From: Candidatus Gastranaerophilales bacterium
Lineage (GTDB): Bacteria; Cyanobacteriota; Vampirovibrionia; Gastranaerophilales; Gastranaerophilaceae
Length of the DNA: 64,000 nucleotides
Direction: 5' to 3'
Assembly: GCA_944322615.1 (NCBI GenBank)
Contig: CALUPH010000001.1
Location: forward strand, 124,001 to 188,000
Position numbers and translations under genes: made by a program. This document shows, piece by piece, positions 35,890 through 44,541 of the stretch. Positions within the stretch are counted from its first letter, which is position 1. Every line of letters starts with the position of its first letter. The notes beneath the pieces were generated by a model. That model saw nothing but the letters and a program-made list of their open reading frames with translations, had not been told where the DNA came from and searched no databases.

Positions 35890-37974
35890 ATGGCAAGAAA
35901 AGTTCCATTGGAAAGAGTAAGAAACTTTGGTATTGCTGCCCACATCGATGCAGGTAAAACAACTACCACTGAACGTATTCTTTTCTACACGGGTAAAACA
36001 CATAAAATTGGTGAAGTGCACGACGGTGCTGCTGTAACTGACTTTATGGATCAAGAACGTGAAAGAGGTATTACAATTCAATCTGCAGCTGTAACAGCTA
36101 TGTGGAAAAATCATCAATTCAATATTATTGATACTCCCGGGCACGTTGACTTCACAATTGAAGTTGAACGTTCTCTTCGTGTATTAGATGGTGTTGTTGC
36201 TGTATTTTGTGCTGTTGGTGGTGTTCAATCTCAATCAGAAACAGTTTGGAGACAGGCAAACAGATATGAAGTACCTAGAATGGTATTCATTAATAAAATG
36301 GATAGAACAGGTGCTGATTTCTATAGAGTTGTTGACCAATTAAAAAACAGATTAAATGCAAACGCTGTACCTATCCAACTACCAATCGGTGCAGAAGATA
36401 AATTTACAGGTTTAGTTGATCTTATGACAATGAAAGCTGAAATTTATACTAATGACCTTGGTACTGATATAAGAGAAGAAGAAATTCCTGCAGATCTTCT
36501 TGAAAAAGCTCAAGAATACAGAGCAGAAATGATTGAAAAAATTTCAGAAACAGACGATGATTTGATGATGAAATTTATGGAAGGTGAAGAACCTACAATA
36601 GATGAATTAAAAGCAGCTTTAAGAAAAGCAGTTTGTACAAACCAAATCGTTCCTGTATGTTGCGGTACAGCATTCAAGAATAAAGGTGTTCAATTATTAT
36701 TGGATAACGTTGTTTACTATATGCCATCTCCATTAGATGTAAAAGCTATTGAAGGTGAACTAGAAGACGGAACAAAGGTTGAAAGACACTCTAGTGAAGA
36801 TGAACCATTTTCAGCTCTTGCATTTAAAATTATGACAGACCCTTATGTAGGTCGTTTAACATTCTTAAGAGTTTATTCGGGTAAATTGACAGCAGGTTCA
36901 TATGCATTGAATGCAACAAACGGTAAGAAAGAACGTATTTCAAGATTGGTTCAAATGTATGCTGATCAAAGAAATGAAATTACAGAAGTATATGCTGGTG
37001 ATATTTGTGCAGCTGTTGGTTTGAAAGATACAACAACTGGTGATACATTGTGTGATGAAAATGCACCAATCATATTAGAAAAAATGGAATTCCCAGATCC
37101 TGTTATTTCTGTTGCTATTGAACCAAAAACAAAAGCAGACCAAGATAAAATGGGTATTGCGCTTCAAAAACTTGCTGAAGAAGACCCATCATTCAGAGTT
37201 AAATCAGATTCTGAAACAGGTCAAACAATTATTTCAGGTATGGGTGAACTTCACTTAGATATTATTGTTGACCGTCTTTTAAGAGAATTCAAAGTTGATG
37301 CTAACGTTGGTAAACCACAAGTTGCATACAGAGAAACTATCTTAGGAAATGCTGATCAAGATTCTAAATTCATCAGACAATCAGGTGGTAAAGGTCAATA
37401 CGGTCACGTTAAAATTAGAATTTCTCCGGCAGGTGAAAATGAAGGTTTTGTATTTGAAAACAAAATCGTTGGTGGTGCTATTCCAAAAGAATACATCGAA
37501 CCTGCAAGAAAAGGTATGGAAGAAGCTCTTGAAGGCGGTATCTTAGCAGGATATCCTATGATTGACGTTAAAGTTGAACTTTATGACGGTTCATATCACG
37601 ATGTTGACTCTTCAGAAATGGCATTCAAAATTGCTGGTTCTATGGCTATCAAAGATGGTTGTAAGAAAGCAAGACCTTGTATTCTTGAACCTATGATGAA
37701 GGTTGAAATCGAAATTCCTGATGAATATACAGGTACAATTATCGGTGATATTTCAAGACGTCGCGGTCGTATTGAAGGTCAAGAACCAATTGGTAATACA
37801 GGTAACGTAATCGTGAGAGCAACTGTTCCATTAGGTAACATGTTTGGTTACGCTACAGACTTACGTTCAAATACTCAAGGTAGAGGCACATTCTCTATGG
37901 AATTCTTGAAGTATGAACAAGTTCCAACTAATGTTCAAGAAGAAATTATTTCAAAATCAGGCGCTCGTGCTTAA
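35890..37974 (+). CDS. fusA: elongation factor G
   Basis: EF-G is the GTPase that drives ribosomal translocation. G1 AHIDAGKT (17-24), the switch [12 protein letters not shown]3 DTPGHVDF and G4 NKMD are all present, followed by domains II-V ending in the [10 protein letters not shown] tail. The 694-residue length is canonical. No rpsL/rpsG or tuf lies beside it, so it is outside the str operon layout. A strong terminator follows 16 bases after the stop. The ribosome site is AAAGGAAAAAG. Confidence 0.97.
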   Translation: MARKVPLERVRNFGIAAHIDAGKTTTTERILFYTGKTHKIGEVHDGAAVTDFMDQERERGITIQSAAVTAMWKNHQFNIIDTPGHVDFTIEVERSLRVLDGVVAVFCAVGGVQSQSETVWRQANRYEVPRMVFINKMDRTGADFYRVVDQLKNRLNANAVPIQLPIGAEDKFTGLVDLMTMKAEIYTNDLGTDIREEEIPADLLEKAQEYRAEMIEKISETDDDLMMKFMEGEEPTIDELKAALRKAVCTNQIVPVCCGTAFKNKGVQLLLDNVVYYMPSPLDVKAIEGELEDGTKVERHSSEDEPFSALAFKIMTDPYVGRLTFLRVYSGKLTAGSYALNATNGKKERISRLVQMYADQRNEITEVYAGDICAAVGLKDTTTGDTLCDENAPIILEKMEFPDPVISVAIEPKTKADQDKMGIALQKLAEEDPSFRVKSDSETGQTIISGMGELHLDIIVDRLLREFKVDANVGKPQVAYRETILGNADQDSKFIRQSGGKGQYGHVKIRISPAGENEGFVFENKIVGGAIPKEYIEPARKGMEEALEGGILAGYPMIDVKVELYDGSYHDVDSSEMAFKIAGSMAIKDGCKKARPCILEPMMKVEIEIPDEYTGTIIGDISRRRGRIEGQEPIGNTGNVIVRATVPLGNMFGYATDLRSNTQGRGTFSMEFLKYEQVPTNVQEEIISKSGARA

Positions 37975-37990
37975 TTGAAGTAAAAATGTA

Positions 37991-38021
37991 AAAAGAGAGG
38001 CATTACACTTGCCTCTCTTTT
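37991..38021 (+). terminator. fusA terminator
   Basis: An 11-bp stem (AAAAGAGAGGC/GCCTCTCTTTT) with a 9-base loop is followed by T residues. Confidence 0.92.
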
Positions 38022-38181
38022 TATTGAAATTAACAATATTTATTATTAATTTATTAGTTTATTTTTTTTCTTAATAAAACAATTTATCGAAAATTGAAGA
38101 TAAATTTAAGAAATATTAAGTTTTGAAAATAATATAAATATTATAAGTCATGTTACATTACTACAAATATAGTAAAATATT
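38022..38181. other. AT-rich spacer without recognised feature
   Basis: Within the 332-base gap between fusA and the next gene, this part is almost pure A/T. I see no ORF, hairpin or repeat of note in it. Confidence 0.6.
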
Positions 38182-38210
38182 TTGAAAGTTATAAAAAAAA
38201 GTGTTATAAT
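38182..38210 (+). promoter_or_regulatory. consensus extended -10 promoter of the Ycf45-like gene
   Basis: TTGAAA (38182-38187) and TATAAT (38205-38210) are spaced by 17 bases, and TGT precedes the -10 box. The predicted start near 38217 gives a ~90-base leader. Confidence 0.8.
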
Positions 38211-38216
38211 AAAAAT

Positions 38217-38306
38217 GTAGATGTATAGCCCCGATATAGGGCGATAAAAAGTCCTAGTCGGTACAAGTAAAATACCCGAGTTCGTTAGATAAAGCGAAAG
38301 GGACAT
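38217..38306 (+). promoter_or_regulatory. structured 5' leader RNA (candidate cis-regulatory element)
   Basis: This leader is a GC-rich island in an AT-rich gap. A first hairpin pairs GCCC (38228-38231) with GGGC (38239-38242). A three-way junction follows: P1 GTCCT (38251-38255) with GGGAC (38300-38304), P2 TCGGTA (38258-38263) with TACCCGA (38273-38279, one bulged C), and P3 TTCGTT (38281-38286) with AGCGAA (38293-38298, loop AGATAA). P1 contains the AAAGGGA ribosome site, so folding could block translation. It matches no riboswitch consensus I can recall. The folding is by hand and the function is inference. Confidence 0.55.
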
Positions 38307-39905
38307 ATGGACAAAATACAATTTCACAATGACCTAAGAAGGTTAATTGAAATTTTACCGCCGAAGATTGTCGAAGCATTAAGGCCTTACAACTTGGATG
38401 ATGCAATCGAATTGGTTTTTGATTTAGGCAGGGTTGGAGAAATACGTTATTCTGATGGGAAAACAGTTTATTTAGGCGAAAGTTATATAGTTGATGAAGA
38501 TATTGAGTATATAACATCGAAAATTCAGCCATTTACAAGCGATAATCGTTCAGGTATACCTGGGACTTTGCATAGAATAAGTGCAATAAGAAACAGACAG
38601 TCGAAAGTTGTAGGTCTCACTTGCAGAATCGGTCGAGTTGTTACTGGTACTATTGCTTGTATAAAAGATATAGTTTTACAAAATAAAAGTATATTGTTCT
38701 TAGGTCGTCCTGGTGTTGGTAAGACAACTAAGCTTAGAGAAATATCAAGATTAGTTGCGGATGATTTAGGAAAAAGAGTTGTTGTTGTAGATACATCAAA
38801 CGAAATTGCAGGTGATGGAGATACTCCGCATCCGGCTATAGGTAGAGCAAGGAGAATGCAGGTTTCTCAACCTATTTATCAAAAAGATGTAATGATTGAG
38901 GCTGTTGAAAATCATACTCCTGAAGTTATTGTTGTCGATGAAATAGGTACAGAAGAAGAAGCCCAAGCGGCAAGAACTATAGCTGAACGTGGTGTTATGC
39001 TTATTGCAACTGCTCATGGTAATACTTTGGATAATTTGATAAAAAACCCAACATTATCTGATTTAGTTGGTGGTGTAAGTTCTGTAACACTAGGTGATGA
39101 TGAAGCGAAGAGACGTGGTAGTCAAAAAACCGTATTGGAAAGAGAAAAACAGCCAACATTTGATATAGTTATAGAAATTATAGATAGAAATACCTTGGCT
39201 GTATATAAAAATACTGCTGAAGCTGTTGATTATATATTACGTGGTTGGCCGATAAGACCTGAAATCAGAAAAGTTGATCAAGTATATGAAAATGCAGAAA
39301 AAGCAGTAGAAGAAGTTGCAGTTCAGGAAAAAATAAAAGAAGAAGAAGATCTTGCAAGTCAGAAACTTAAGTTTAGTTTTTCAAGACAAGAGTATGTAAA
39401 ACAAGTAAAAGATTTTAAAAAGATATATATCTATGCAGTTAGTAGAACTGTATTGGATAAAGTTCTTGAACGGCTTAATCTTCAAGCGGAAATTACAAGA
39501 AATATAGAAGAAGCTGACATTGTAATAGTTCATAAAGCATTTGCAAAAGGCGGTACTAAAATTTTAAGTATAGCAAATGATTATAAGCTTCCTATATATT
39601 ATGTACGTTCAAATTCTATGTCGCAAGTACAAAAAGTAGTAAAAGAAGCGCTTCATATAACTGATAGTGAAACTTTGCAAGGGTATTATGATGATGCCGA
39701 AAGAGCATTAGATGAAGCAAAAGCTGCTATTCAAAAAATATTAGAAGGTGCTGATAATGTTGAATTGCAACCTCAAAATCAACAAATAAGGAAAATGCAG
39801 CATGAACTTGTGGAACAGCATAATCTATCAAGTGAAAGTGTAGGTGAAGGTCCTCAAAGACGATTGAGGATTGTTGGCGGTAGTGATTTTAAGCATGCCG
39901 GATAA
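38307..39905 (+). CDS. Ycf45/SpoIIIAA-like AAA ATPase
   Basis: This P-loop ATPase is related to the cyanobacterial/chloroplast Ycf45 protein and to SpoIIIAA. An N-terminal domain ends in RSGIPGTLHRISAIRNRQ. Walker A is GRPGVGKTT (133-141), VVVDTSNEIAGDGDTPHPAIG follows, and Walker B is EVIVVDEIG (206-214). A C-terminal ~150-residue domain (FKKIYIYAVSRTVLDKVLERL onward) is as in Ycf45, but no R3H motif is visible at the end. The molecular role of the family is not established. A consensus promoter and a folded leader precede it, and a terminator follows. Confidence 0.85.
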   Translation: MDKIQFHNDLRRLIEILPPKIVEALRPYNLDDAIELVFDLGRVGEIRYSDGKTVYLGESYIVDEDIEYITSKIQPFTSDNRSGIPGTLHRISAIRNRQSKVVGLTCRIGRVVTGTIACIKDIVLQNKSILFLGRPGVGKTTKLREISRLVADDLGKRVVVVDTSNEIAGDGDTPHPAIGRARRMQVSQPIYQKDVMIEAVENHTPEVIVVDEIGTEEEAQAARTIAERGVMLIATAHGNTLDNLIKNPTLSDLVGGVSSVTLGDDEAKRRGSQKTVLEREKQPTFDIVIEIIDRNTLAVYKNTAEAVDYILRGWPIRPEIRKVDQVYENAEKAVEEVAVQEKIKEEEDLASQKLKFSFSRQEYVKQVKDFKKIYIYAVSRTVLDKVLERLNLQAEITRNIEEADIVIVHKAFAKGGTKILSIANDYKLPIYYVRSNSMSQVQKVVKEALHITDSETLQGYYDDAERALDEAKAAIQKILEGADNVELQPQNQQIRKMQHELVEQHNLSSESVGEGPQRRLRIVGGSDFKHAG

Positions 39906-39913
39906 TACGATAT

Positions 39914-39947
39914 AAAAAAAAGAGGTTTTTTAAAACCTCTTTTTTAT
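39914..39947 (+). terminator. bidirectional terminator
   Basis: AGAGGTTTT pairs with AAAACCTCT across a 2-base loop, with flanking A- and T-runs. It serves the Ycf45-like gene and the converging thrC. Confidence 0.9.
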
Positions 39948-39963
39948 TTTAATAATTATGCTT

Positions 39964-41031
39964 TTATAAGTTAATAACTTTTAGAATGTCATGTAAATCC
40001 GCTTTAGTTTTCTTAACTTCAGCAGCTGAGTATTTTATTGCACTATCAGGGTCTTTTAGTCCATTACCAGTTAAAATACAAACAGAGGTTGAACCTTCTT
40101 TAACAAGTCCCATCTTATTCGCTTTGATTAAACCTGCAACAGAAGCAGCACTACCCGGTTCAGCTAAAATACCTTCTGTTGAAGCCATTAATTTATATGC
40201 TTCAATAATTTCTTCATCTGTAACGCAATCAATTTTACCGTTTGATAAATCTCTTGCTCTTTCAGCTTGTTTCCAGCTCGCAGGATTACCGATTCTTATT
40301 GCTGTTGCAATTGTTTCAGGGTGAAGTATTCTTTCACCTTTTACAATAGCTGCTGCACCTTGAGCTTCATATCCCATCATTTTAGGTAAATGAGTTGATT
40401 TTTTAAGTGCGAAGAATTCTTCATAACCTTTAAAGTACGCCGTAATATTACCTGCATTACCTACAGGAATAAAGTGGTAGTCAGGTGCATCACCTAAAGC
40501 TTCAATAATTTCAAACGCACCTGTTTTTTGTCCTTCTATTCTGTATGGATTTACAGAGTTTACTAAAGTTATAGGAGAATTTTTAGAAATTTCAATAACC
40601 ATTTCAAGTGCTTCATCAAAGTTTCCTTGAATTGCAATAATCTCAGCACCATACATCATAGCTTGTGATAATTTCCCAAGAGCGATGTATCCATCAGGAA
40701 TTAAAACAAAAACTCTAACACCAGCTTTAGCTCCATAAGCTGCAGCTGCTGCAGATGTATTACCTGTTGAAGCACAAATTATTGCTTTAGAACCATCTTC
40801 AACAGCTTTTGTAACTGCCATTGTCATGCCTCTGTCTTTAAAGCTTCCTGTTGGATTTGCTCCTTCATATTTTAAATAAACATTACCTTTAAGACCTATT
40901 TTCTTTGCCAGATTATCAGCTTTTATTAATGGAGTATTACCTTCATTTAAAGTAATAACAGGTGTTTTATCTGTTACAGGTAAATATTCTCTATATTTAT
41001 TTATTAAACCTTGATAATGATTCTTTTCCAT
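39964..41031 (-). CDS. thrC: threonine synthase
   Basis: ThrC turns O-phosphohomoserine into threonine with PLP. K65 in TGSFKDRGM is the Schiff-base lysine, and [16 protein letters not shown] is the fold-type II phosphate region. [13 protein letters not shown] is also conserved. The 355-residue length fits the short bacterial/archaeal-type enzyme. It lies 9 bases after hom on the same strand, forming a hom-thrC operon. Confidence 0.95.
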   Translation of the reverse strand: MEKNHYQGLINKYREYLPVTDKTPVITLNEGNTPLIKADNLAKKIGLKGNVYLKYEGANPTGSFKDRGMTMAVTKAVEDGSKAIICASTGNTSAAAAAYGAKAGVRVFVLIPDGYIALGKLSQAMMYGAEIIAIQGNFDEALEMVIEISKNSPITLVNSVNPYRIEGQKTGAFEIIEALGDAPDYHFIPVGNAGNITAYFKGYEEFFALKKSTHLPKMMGYEAQGAAAIVKGERILHPETIATAIRIGNPASWKQAERARDLSNGKIDCVTDEEIIEAYKLMASTEGILAEPGSAASVAGLIKANKMGLVKEGSTSVCILTGNGLKDPDSAIKYSAAEVKKTKADLHDILKVINL

Positions 41032-41040
41032 AAAAGCCTC

Positions 41041-42312
41041 CTAGTTCATAACTCTTAATAGGTTATCTATATTTTTAATACAATCAGATTTCAATAATTC
41101 TTTTAGTGCATTTTGTACATCAGCTTCTTTGCTTCTTTCTGTAATAACAACAATTTCAGCGGTATTATCATCTTTTGTACCCTTTTGCATAATTGTTGAA
41201 ATGTTTATATTATTTTTACCGCAAATTGTACCTATAACACCGATTGCCCCCGGATTATTACTTGCATTTATAGCTATATAATATTCGTTATAAGTGTCAC
41301 CGATATTTATTTGGTCGGCAATTTCATTATGGTTACAAATTGCTTGCGGAATAGGAGAATCAGATGCTTCAAGTTCAGATGCTAATACAAGTAAATCACC
41401 TACTACAGAACTTGCTGTAGGTTCAGCTCCTGCACCTGCTCCGGTAAAAATTAAATCTCCAACAGGGTAACCTGTCAGCATTATAGAATTTGTTGCATTT
41501 TTAACTTTTGCCAATAAATGTTTTTTTGCAACAAGCATTGGATGAACTCTTACGTCAATTTTTCCGTTTTCTAAAACTTGTCCCATTGCAATAAGTTTTA
41601 TTGTATATCCCAATTCTTTTGCTGATTTAATATCTTGTGCTGTTATTTTTGTAATACCTTCACGGTATATCTTATTAATATCCACTTTTTTATTAAAAGA
41701 AATTGTAGATAAAATAGCTATTTTATATGCTGCATCATATCCTTCAACATCACCTGTAGGATCAGTTTCAGCGTAGCCTAATTCTTGAGCTTGTTTTAGT
41801 GCTGTTTCATATGATAATTCTTTTTCTGCCATCTTTGTCAAAATATAATTTGTAGTACCGTTTAATATGGCAGCTATTTTCGTAATTTTATTAGCACATA
41901 ATATTGTTTTTACAGGCATAATTATAGGAATACCGCCTGCTACTGCTGCTTCATACAGTATTATCACTTTATTTTCTTTTGCAAGTTGGAATAATTCGCT
42001 TCCTTTTTTTGCAAGTAATTCTTTGTTTGCAGTAACTATATGCTTTTTGTTTTTAATTGCTGCAGTTAGAATGTCAAAGGTTGGAGTTACGCCACCTGCA
42101 ACTTCAATTACTATATCAATTTCAGGGTTATTAACTATTTCGTATGGATCTTGTGTTAATAAGGTTGTATCAAAGTTCTCAATATTTCTTTTTTTTGTAA
42201 TATTTTTTACTGCAATTTTTTTGATTTCAATATTTGGAAATGATTGAAGTACCTTGTATACCCCTGTTCCGACTGTTCCAAAACCTATAATTCCGACTTT
42301 TAGTGCTTTCAT
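41041..42312 (-). CDS. hom: homoserine dehydrogenase with ACT domain
   Basis: Hom reduces aspartate semialdehyde to homoserine. The NAD(P) site IIGFGTVGTGVY lies at the start, followed by the conserved VTANKELLA and NGTTNYIL segments and the YAETDPTGDVEGYDAAYK active-site block. A C-terminal ACT domain (about 345-423) should give threonine feedback. At 423 residues it is the mono-functional form. thrB is not in the window. Confidence 0.95.
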   Translation of the reverse strand: MKALKVGIIGFGTVGTGVYKVLQSFPNIEIKKIAVKNITKKRNIENFDTTLLTQDPYEIVNNPEIDIVIEVAGGVTPTFDILTAAIKNKKHIVTANKELLAKKGSELFQLAKENKVIILYEAAVAGGIPIIMPVKTILCANKITKIAAILNGTTNYILTKMAEKELSYETALKQAQELGYAETDPTGDVEGYDAAYKIAILSTISFNKKVDINKIYREGITKITAQDIKSAKELGYTIKLIAMGQVLENGKIDVRVHPMLVAKKHLLAKVKNATNSIMLTGYPVGDLIFTGAGAGAEPTASSVVGDLLVLASELEASDSPIPQAICNHNEIADQINIGDTYNEYYIAINASNNPGAIGVIGTICGKNNINISTIMQKGTKDDNTAEIVVITERSKEADVQNALKELLKSDCIKNIDNLLRVMN

Positions 42313-42431
42313 AATTACTCCGATTATCTTTTTATAGAATAATTAAACCATAATTGAGTTTAAAAAAACATAAGTAAAATATGATTTTAAAACATAATTA
42401 AGAAATGTAACAAAAAAAGACTTTGCTGATT

Positions 42432-42460
42432 TTGACTATTTTTAAAAGTTTTTATATATA
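42432..42460 (+). promoter_or_regulatory. strong promoter of the repeat peptide gene
   Basis: TTGACT and TATATA are spaced by 17 bases, about 35 bases before the ATG. AGGAGA lies 6 bases upstream of the start. Confidence 0.7.
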
Positions 42461-42495
42461 TGTAGACACTATTTAAAGATATTAGGAGATAGAAA

Positions 42496-42729
42496 ATGGG
42501 CATTGGAAATTATATTTCTTTATTAAATTCAAGCGGAAATCAAGGTCATGTTGCTTTATTTTCATCTTCTAAAGGTGGAGAAACAGCCGGAAGTGTTGCA
42601 TATAATTCTTCTTCAAAATCAAGATTTTCATATCAAGGCGGCGAAACAGCCGGAAGTGTTGCATATAGTTTTTCAGGCGGATCATCTTCTTGTGGAAGCA
42701 GCTGCGGTTCTTTCTCTGCTATAGCATAG
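42496..42729 (+). CDS. Ser/Gly-rich repeat peptide with C-terminal Cys motif, 77 aa
   Basis: This protein is unknown. After a 15-residue start it consists of repeat units: GHVALFSSSK, GGETAGSVAYNSSSK and GGETAGSVAYSFSGG. The second and third are also near-identical at DNA level, 63 bases apart. The end is SSSCGSSCGSFSAIA, with the only two cysteines. Ser, Gly, Ala, Tyr and Cys dominate, as in precursors of modified peptides, but no maturation enzyme or exporter lies beside it. A strong promoter, an ideal ribosome site and a downstream hairpin show it is a real, probably highly expressed, single gene. Confidence 0.7.
   Translation: MGIGNYISLLNSSGNQGHVALFSSSKGGETAGSVAYNSSSKSRFSYQGGETAGSVAYSFSGGSSSCGSSCGSFSAIA
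42574..42667 (+). repeat. two-copy direct DNA repeat inside the peptide gene
   Basis: The unit starting GGTGGAGAAACAGCCGG (42574-42604) recurs almost exactly at 42637-42667. Both copies encode GGETAGSVAY in frame. The 63-base offset equals 21 codons. Confidence 0.9.
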
Positions 42730-42848
42730 ATAAAAATTAATCGCATATTGCTATTTTGAACAATATAAATAAAGAAACAGAAGTCTTTAATTTGGCTGTG
42801 TGTTTGTGACTATTATGTGAAACAAATTAAACAAGAAGATTTCATAAT

Positions 42849-42877
42849 AAAAGAGATGCTTTTAAGCATCTCTTTTT
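42849..42877 (+). terminator. bidirectional terminator
   Basis: A 13-bp palindrome (AAAAGAGATGCTT/AAGCATCTCTTTT) with a 2-base loop lies between the peptide gene and the converging zinc-ribbon gene. Confidence 0.9.
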
Positions 42878-42893
42878 GGTATTTTATAAAAAT

Positions 42894-43166
42894 TTATTGA
42901 GCATCTTTTATTGTGCTATAGCAATCTTTACAATATACTTCTTTTCCTTCGATTGGTTTAAAAGGAACTTTTGTTTGGCATCCGCATTTAGAACAAGTTA
43001 CTTCGTATAACTTCTTTCTATTTTTTTGTCTTCTGTTTTTTCTGCATTCCGGACAACGCTTTGGTTTATTAGCAAGACCTCTTGCTGCGTAAAATTCTTG
43101 TTCACCTGCAGTAAACACAAACTCACTTCCGCAATCTTCGCAAATAAGCTTTTCGTCTTCGTACAT
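42894..43166 (-). CDS. zinc-ribbon protein with CxxC pairs
   Basis: This small protein has two zinc ribbons. The first uses C9/C12 and C38/C41 and contains the well-known FVFTAGEQEFYAARGL stretch of the 'CxxC' zinc-ribbon family. The second uses C58, C61 or C63, and C79/C82. The linker is strongly basic (KNRRQKNRKK), fitting nucleic-acid or ribosome contact. The family is widespread but its function is not settled. AGGAGAAG precedes the ATG. It converges with the repeat peptide gene. Confidence 0.85.
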   Translation of the reverse strand: MYEDEKLICEDCGSEFVFTAGEQEFYAARGLANKPKRCPECRKNRRQKNRKKLYEVTCSKCGCQTKVPFKPIEGKEVYCKDCYSTIKDAQ

Positions 43167-43421
43167 TTTGTCTTCTCCTTAAATTGGGTAATGCTTGTAA
43201 ATAATTTGCGATAGGAATTAATAGTTTAATTACTAAATTTAGTTATCTACAAGATAATATTGTATAATTGAACATTATTTTTAGCAAGAAGAATATTGTT
43301 AAAAATCTAATATCAAACACAATATTAAGATATGTAAAAAAATATTTTTTTATTTATTTCATGTAGCAATAATATTGTTTTAGGATATTTATGTTTACAG
43401 GTATACATCTGTGAGGAATCA

Positions 43422-44540
43422 ATGGTCTATTCAATAGGGGTTCAAAATCAAAATAACGGTAGTATAAAGACATTGTCCTTCGGTAAAAAAGAAGAGGGCA
43501 AGAGAAGTAAGTGTGAAAATCATGATGCATTAATGTACGATGAGAAAAGAAAGCATCCGATAACAACAAATGTGAAAATACAGGCAGATAAGTTTGTTAA
43601 TGCATTCACTAAATATCCTCAAAAAGGGCTAAAAGGGAGTAAAAACTCTAATTTCTATGAATTTTTGACAATGGGCATGGTTCCATATTTAACAGGTAGT
43701 GCTACGATGATTGCTGTTTTCAACTTGGCAAGTAAGTTCTTTGATACTCCTGCAGCAGTAAATGCTTCAAAACTCGGTAAAAAGATGGGGTTAGGTGTTT
43801 TATTCTATGGTATTGGTAAAACACTTTCTAAGAAATTTATTGAAACACCTGTTAATCTTAGATACGGAATAGATGTAAACTTACCATACAAAAAAGTAAT
43901 TCATGAACTTCCCGAACAAGGTAATACAAATAATTTAGTAACACAAGAGTATCATAAAGCATATGAGAGTGTGGATTTCCCTCGTTGGGATTTATTCTAT
44001 AATAATGAAAGTTTTGGACCTGACAGAAACAGTTACTTTGAAAAAGTCGGCAAGAAAATGGGCATACAGGATGATGATTTAGACCATGCCGATCAAAAAG
44101 TAAAACCATTGATAAAAGAAAAAGTAATTAAAACAAAACTGTTTTCTACATTAAGTTCATATTTTTGGGCTGCAACAGGTGTTGGTATAGCAATGCAAAA
44201 ACCGTGGGAAAATCTGGTTATTAATCCTGCAAAGAGAGTTGCAAACTATAAAAATTATAAAAAAGTAGCGGAAGCTGCAAAAGAAAAAGGAATGAATGTT
44301 GCAAAATATAATAACTTTGCAAAAGATTTCGGTAAGAAATTTGTTGAAAGTTGTAAAGAGTTTGTTAATAATGGTCATAAAGGTATGAGAATTGCGGGTC
44401 GCAGCCTTCTTGGGTTAGCTGTTGGCATGACTTTATTAGGCAATTTATCAACACTTTTAGACTTTAATAAAGGTAGGGGGGCAAGCTCTCAAGCATCTTC
44501 ATCTTTAATTGATGAAAGTAAAGAAAAGGTAGTATGTTAG
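43422..44540 (+). CDS. conserved-looking membrane protein, paralog A of a four-gene operon
   Basis: This 372-residue protein is of unknown function. The N-terminus has KTLSFGKKEE. Hydrophobic segments lie at about 82-103, 122-132, 242-258 and 328-346, the last followed by a Ser-rich tail. RYGIDVN (147-153) and FEKVGKKMGI (206-215) recur in the next protein as RTGVDIH and LDKMGKKLGV with similar spacing, so the two are paralogs. GAGGAA precedes the ATG, and its stop is 1 base before the next start. It opens the operon that also holds a GH13-like enzyme. Confidence 0.75.
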   Translation: MVYSIGVQNQNNGSIKTLSFGKKEEGKRSKCENHDALMYDEKRKHPITTNVKIQADKFVNAFTKYPQKGLKGSKNSNFYEFLTMGMVPYLTGSATMIAVFNLASKFFDTPAAVNASKLGKKMGLGVLFYGIGKTLSKKFIETPVNLRYGIDVNLPYKKVIHELPEQGNTNNLVTQEYHKAYESVDFPRWDLFYNNESFGPDRNSYFEKVGKKMGIQDDDLDHADQKVKPLIKEKVIKTKLFSTLSSYFWAATGVGIAMQKPWENLVINPAKRVANYKNYKKVAEAAKEKGMNVAKYNNFAKDFGKKFVESCKEFVNNGHKGMRIAGRSLLGLAVGMTLLGNLSTLLDFNKGRGASSQASSSLIDESKEKVVC

Positions 44541-44541
44541 G

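Noticed and set aside
38228-38304. tRNA or known riboswitch in the leader
   Set aside because: There is no acceptor stem, anticodon arm or T-loop, and no conserved core I could match to TPP, FMN, cobalamin, c-di-GMP, c-di-AMP, preQ1, fluoride or guanidine classes.
38254-38532. Minus-strand ORF of 92 codons over the leader and start of the Ycf45-like gene
   Set aside because: It has no ribosome site, has low-complexity composition and lies over a well-supported promoter, leader and gene on the other strand.
42574-42667. CRISPR-like repeat
   Set aside because: There are only two copies, they are in frame with a protein and keep the amino-acid repeat, and no cas gene is near.
43396-43416. Imperfect palindrome TTACAGGTATACATCTGTGA before the membrane-protein operon
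   Set aside because: The arms match only partly, and no promoter could be placed against it, so an operator call is not supported.
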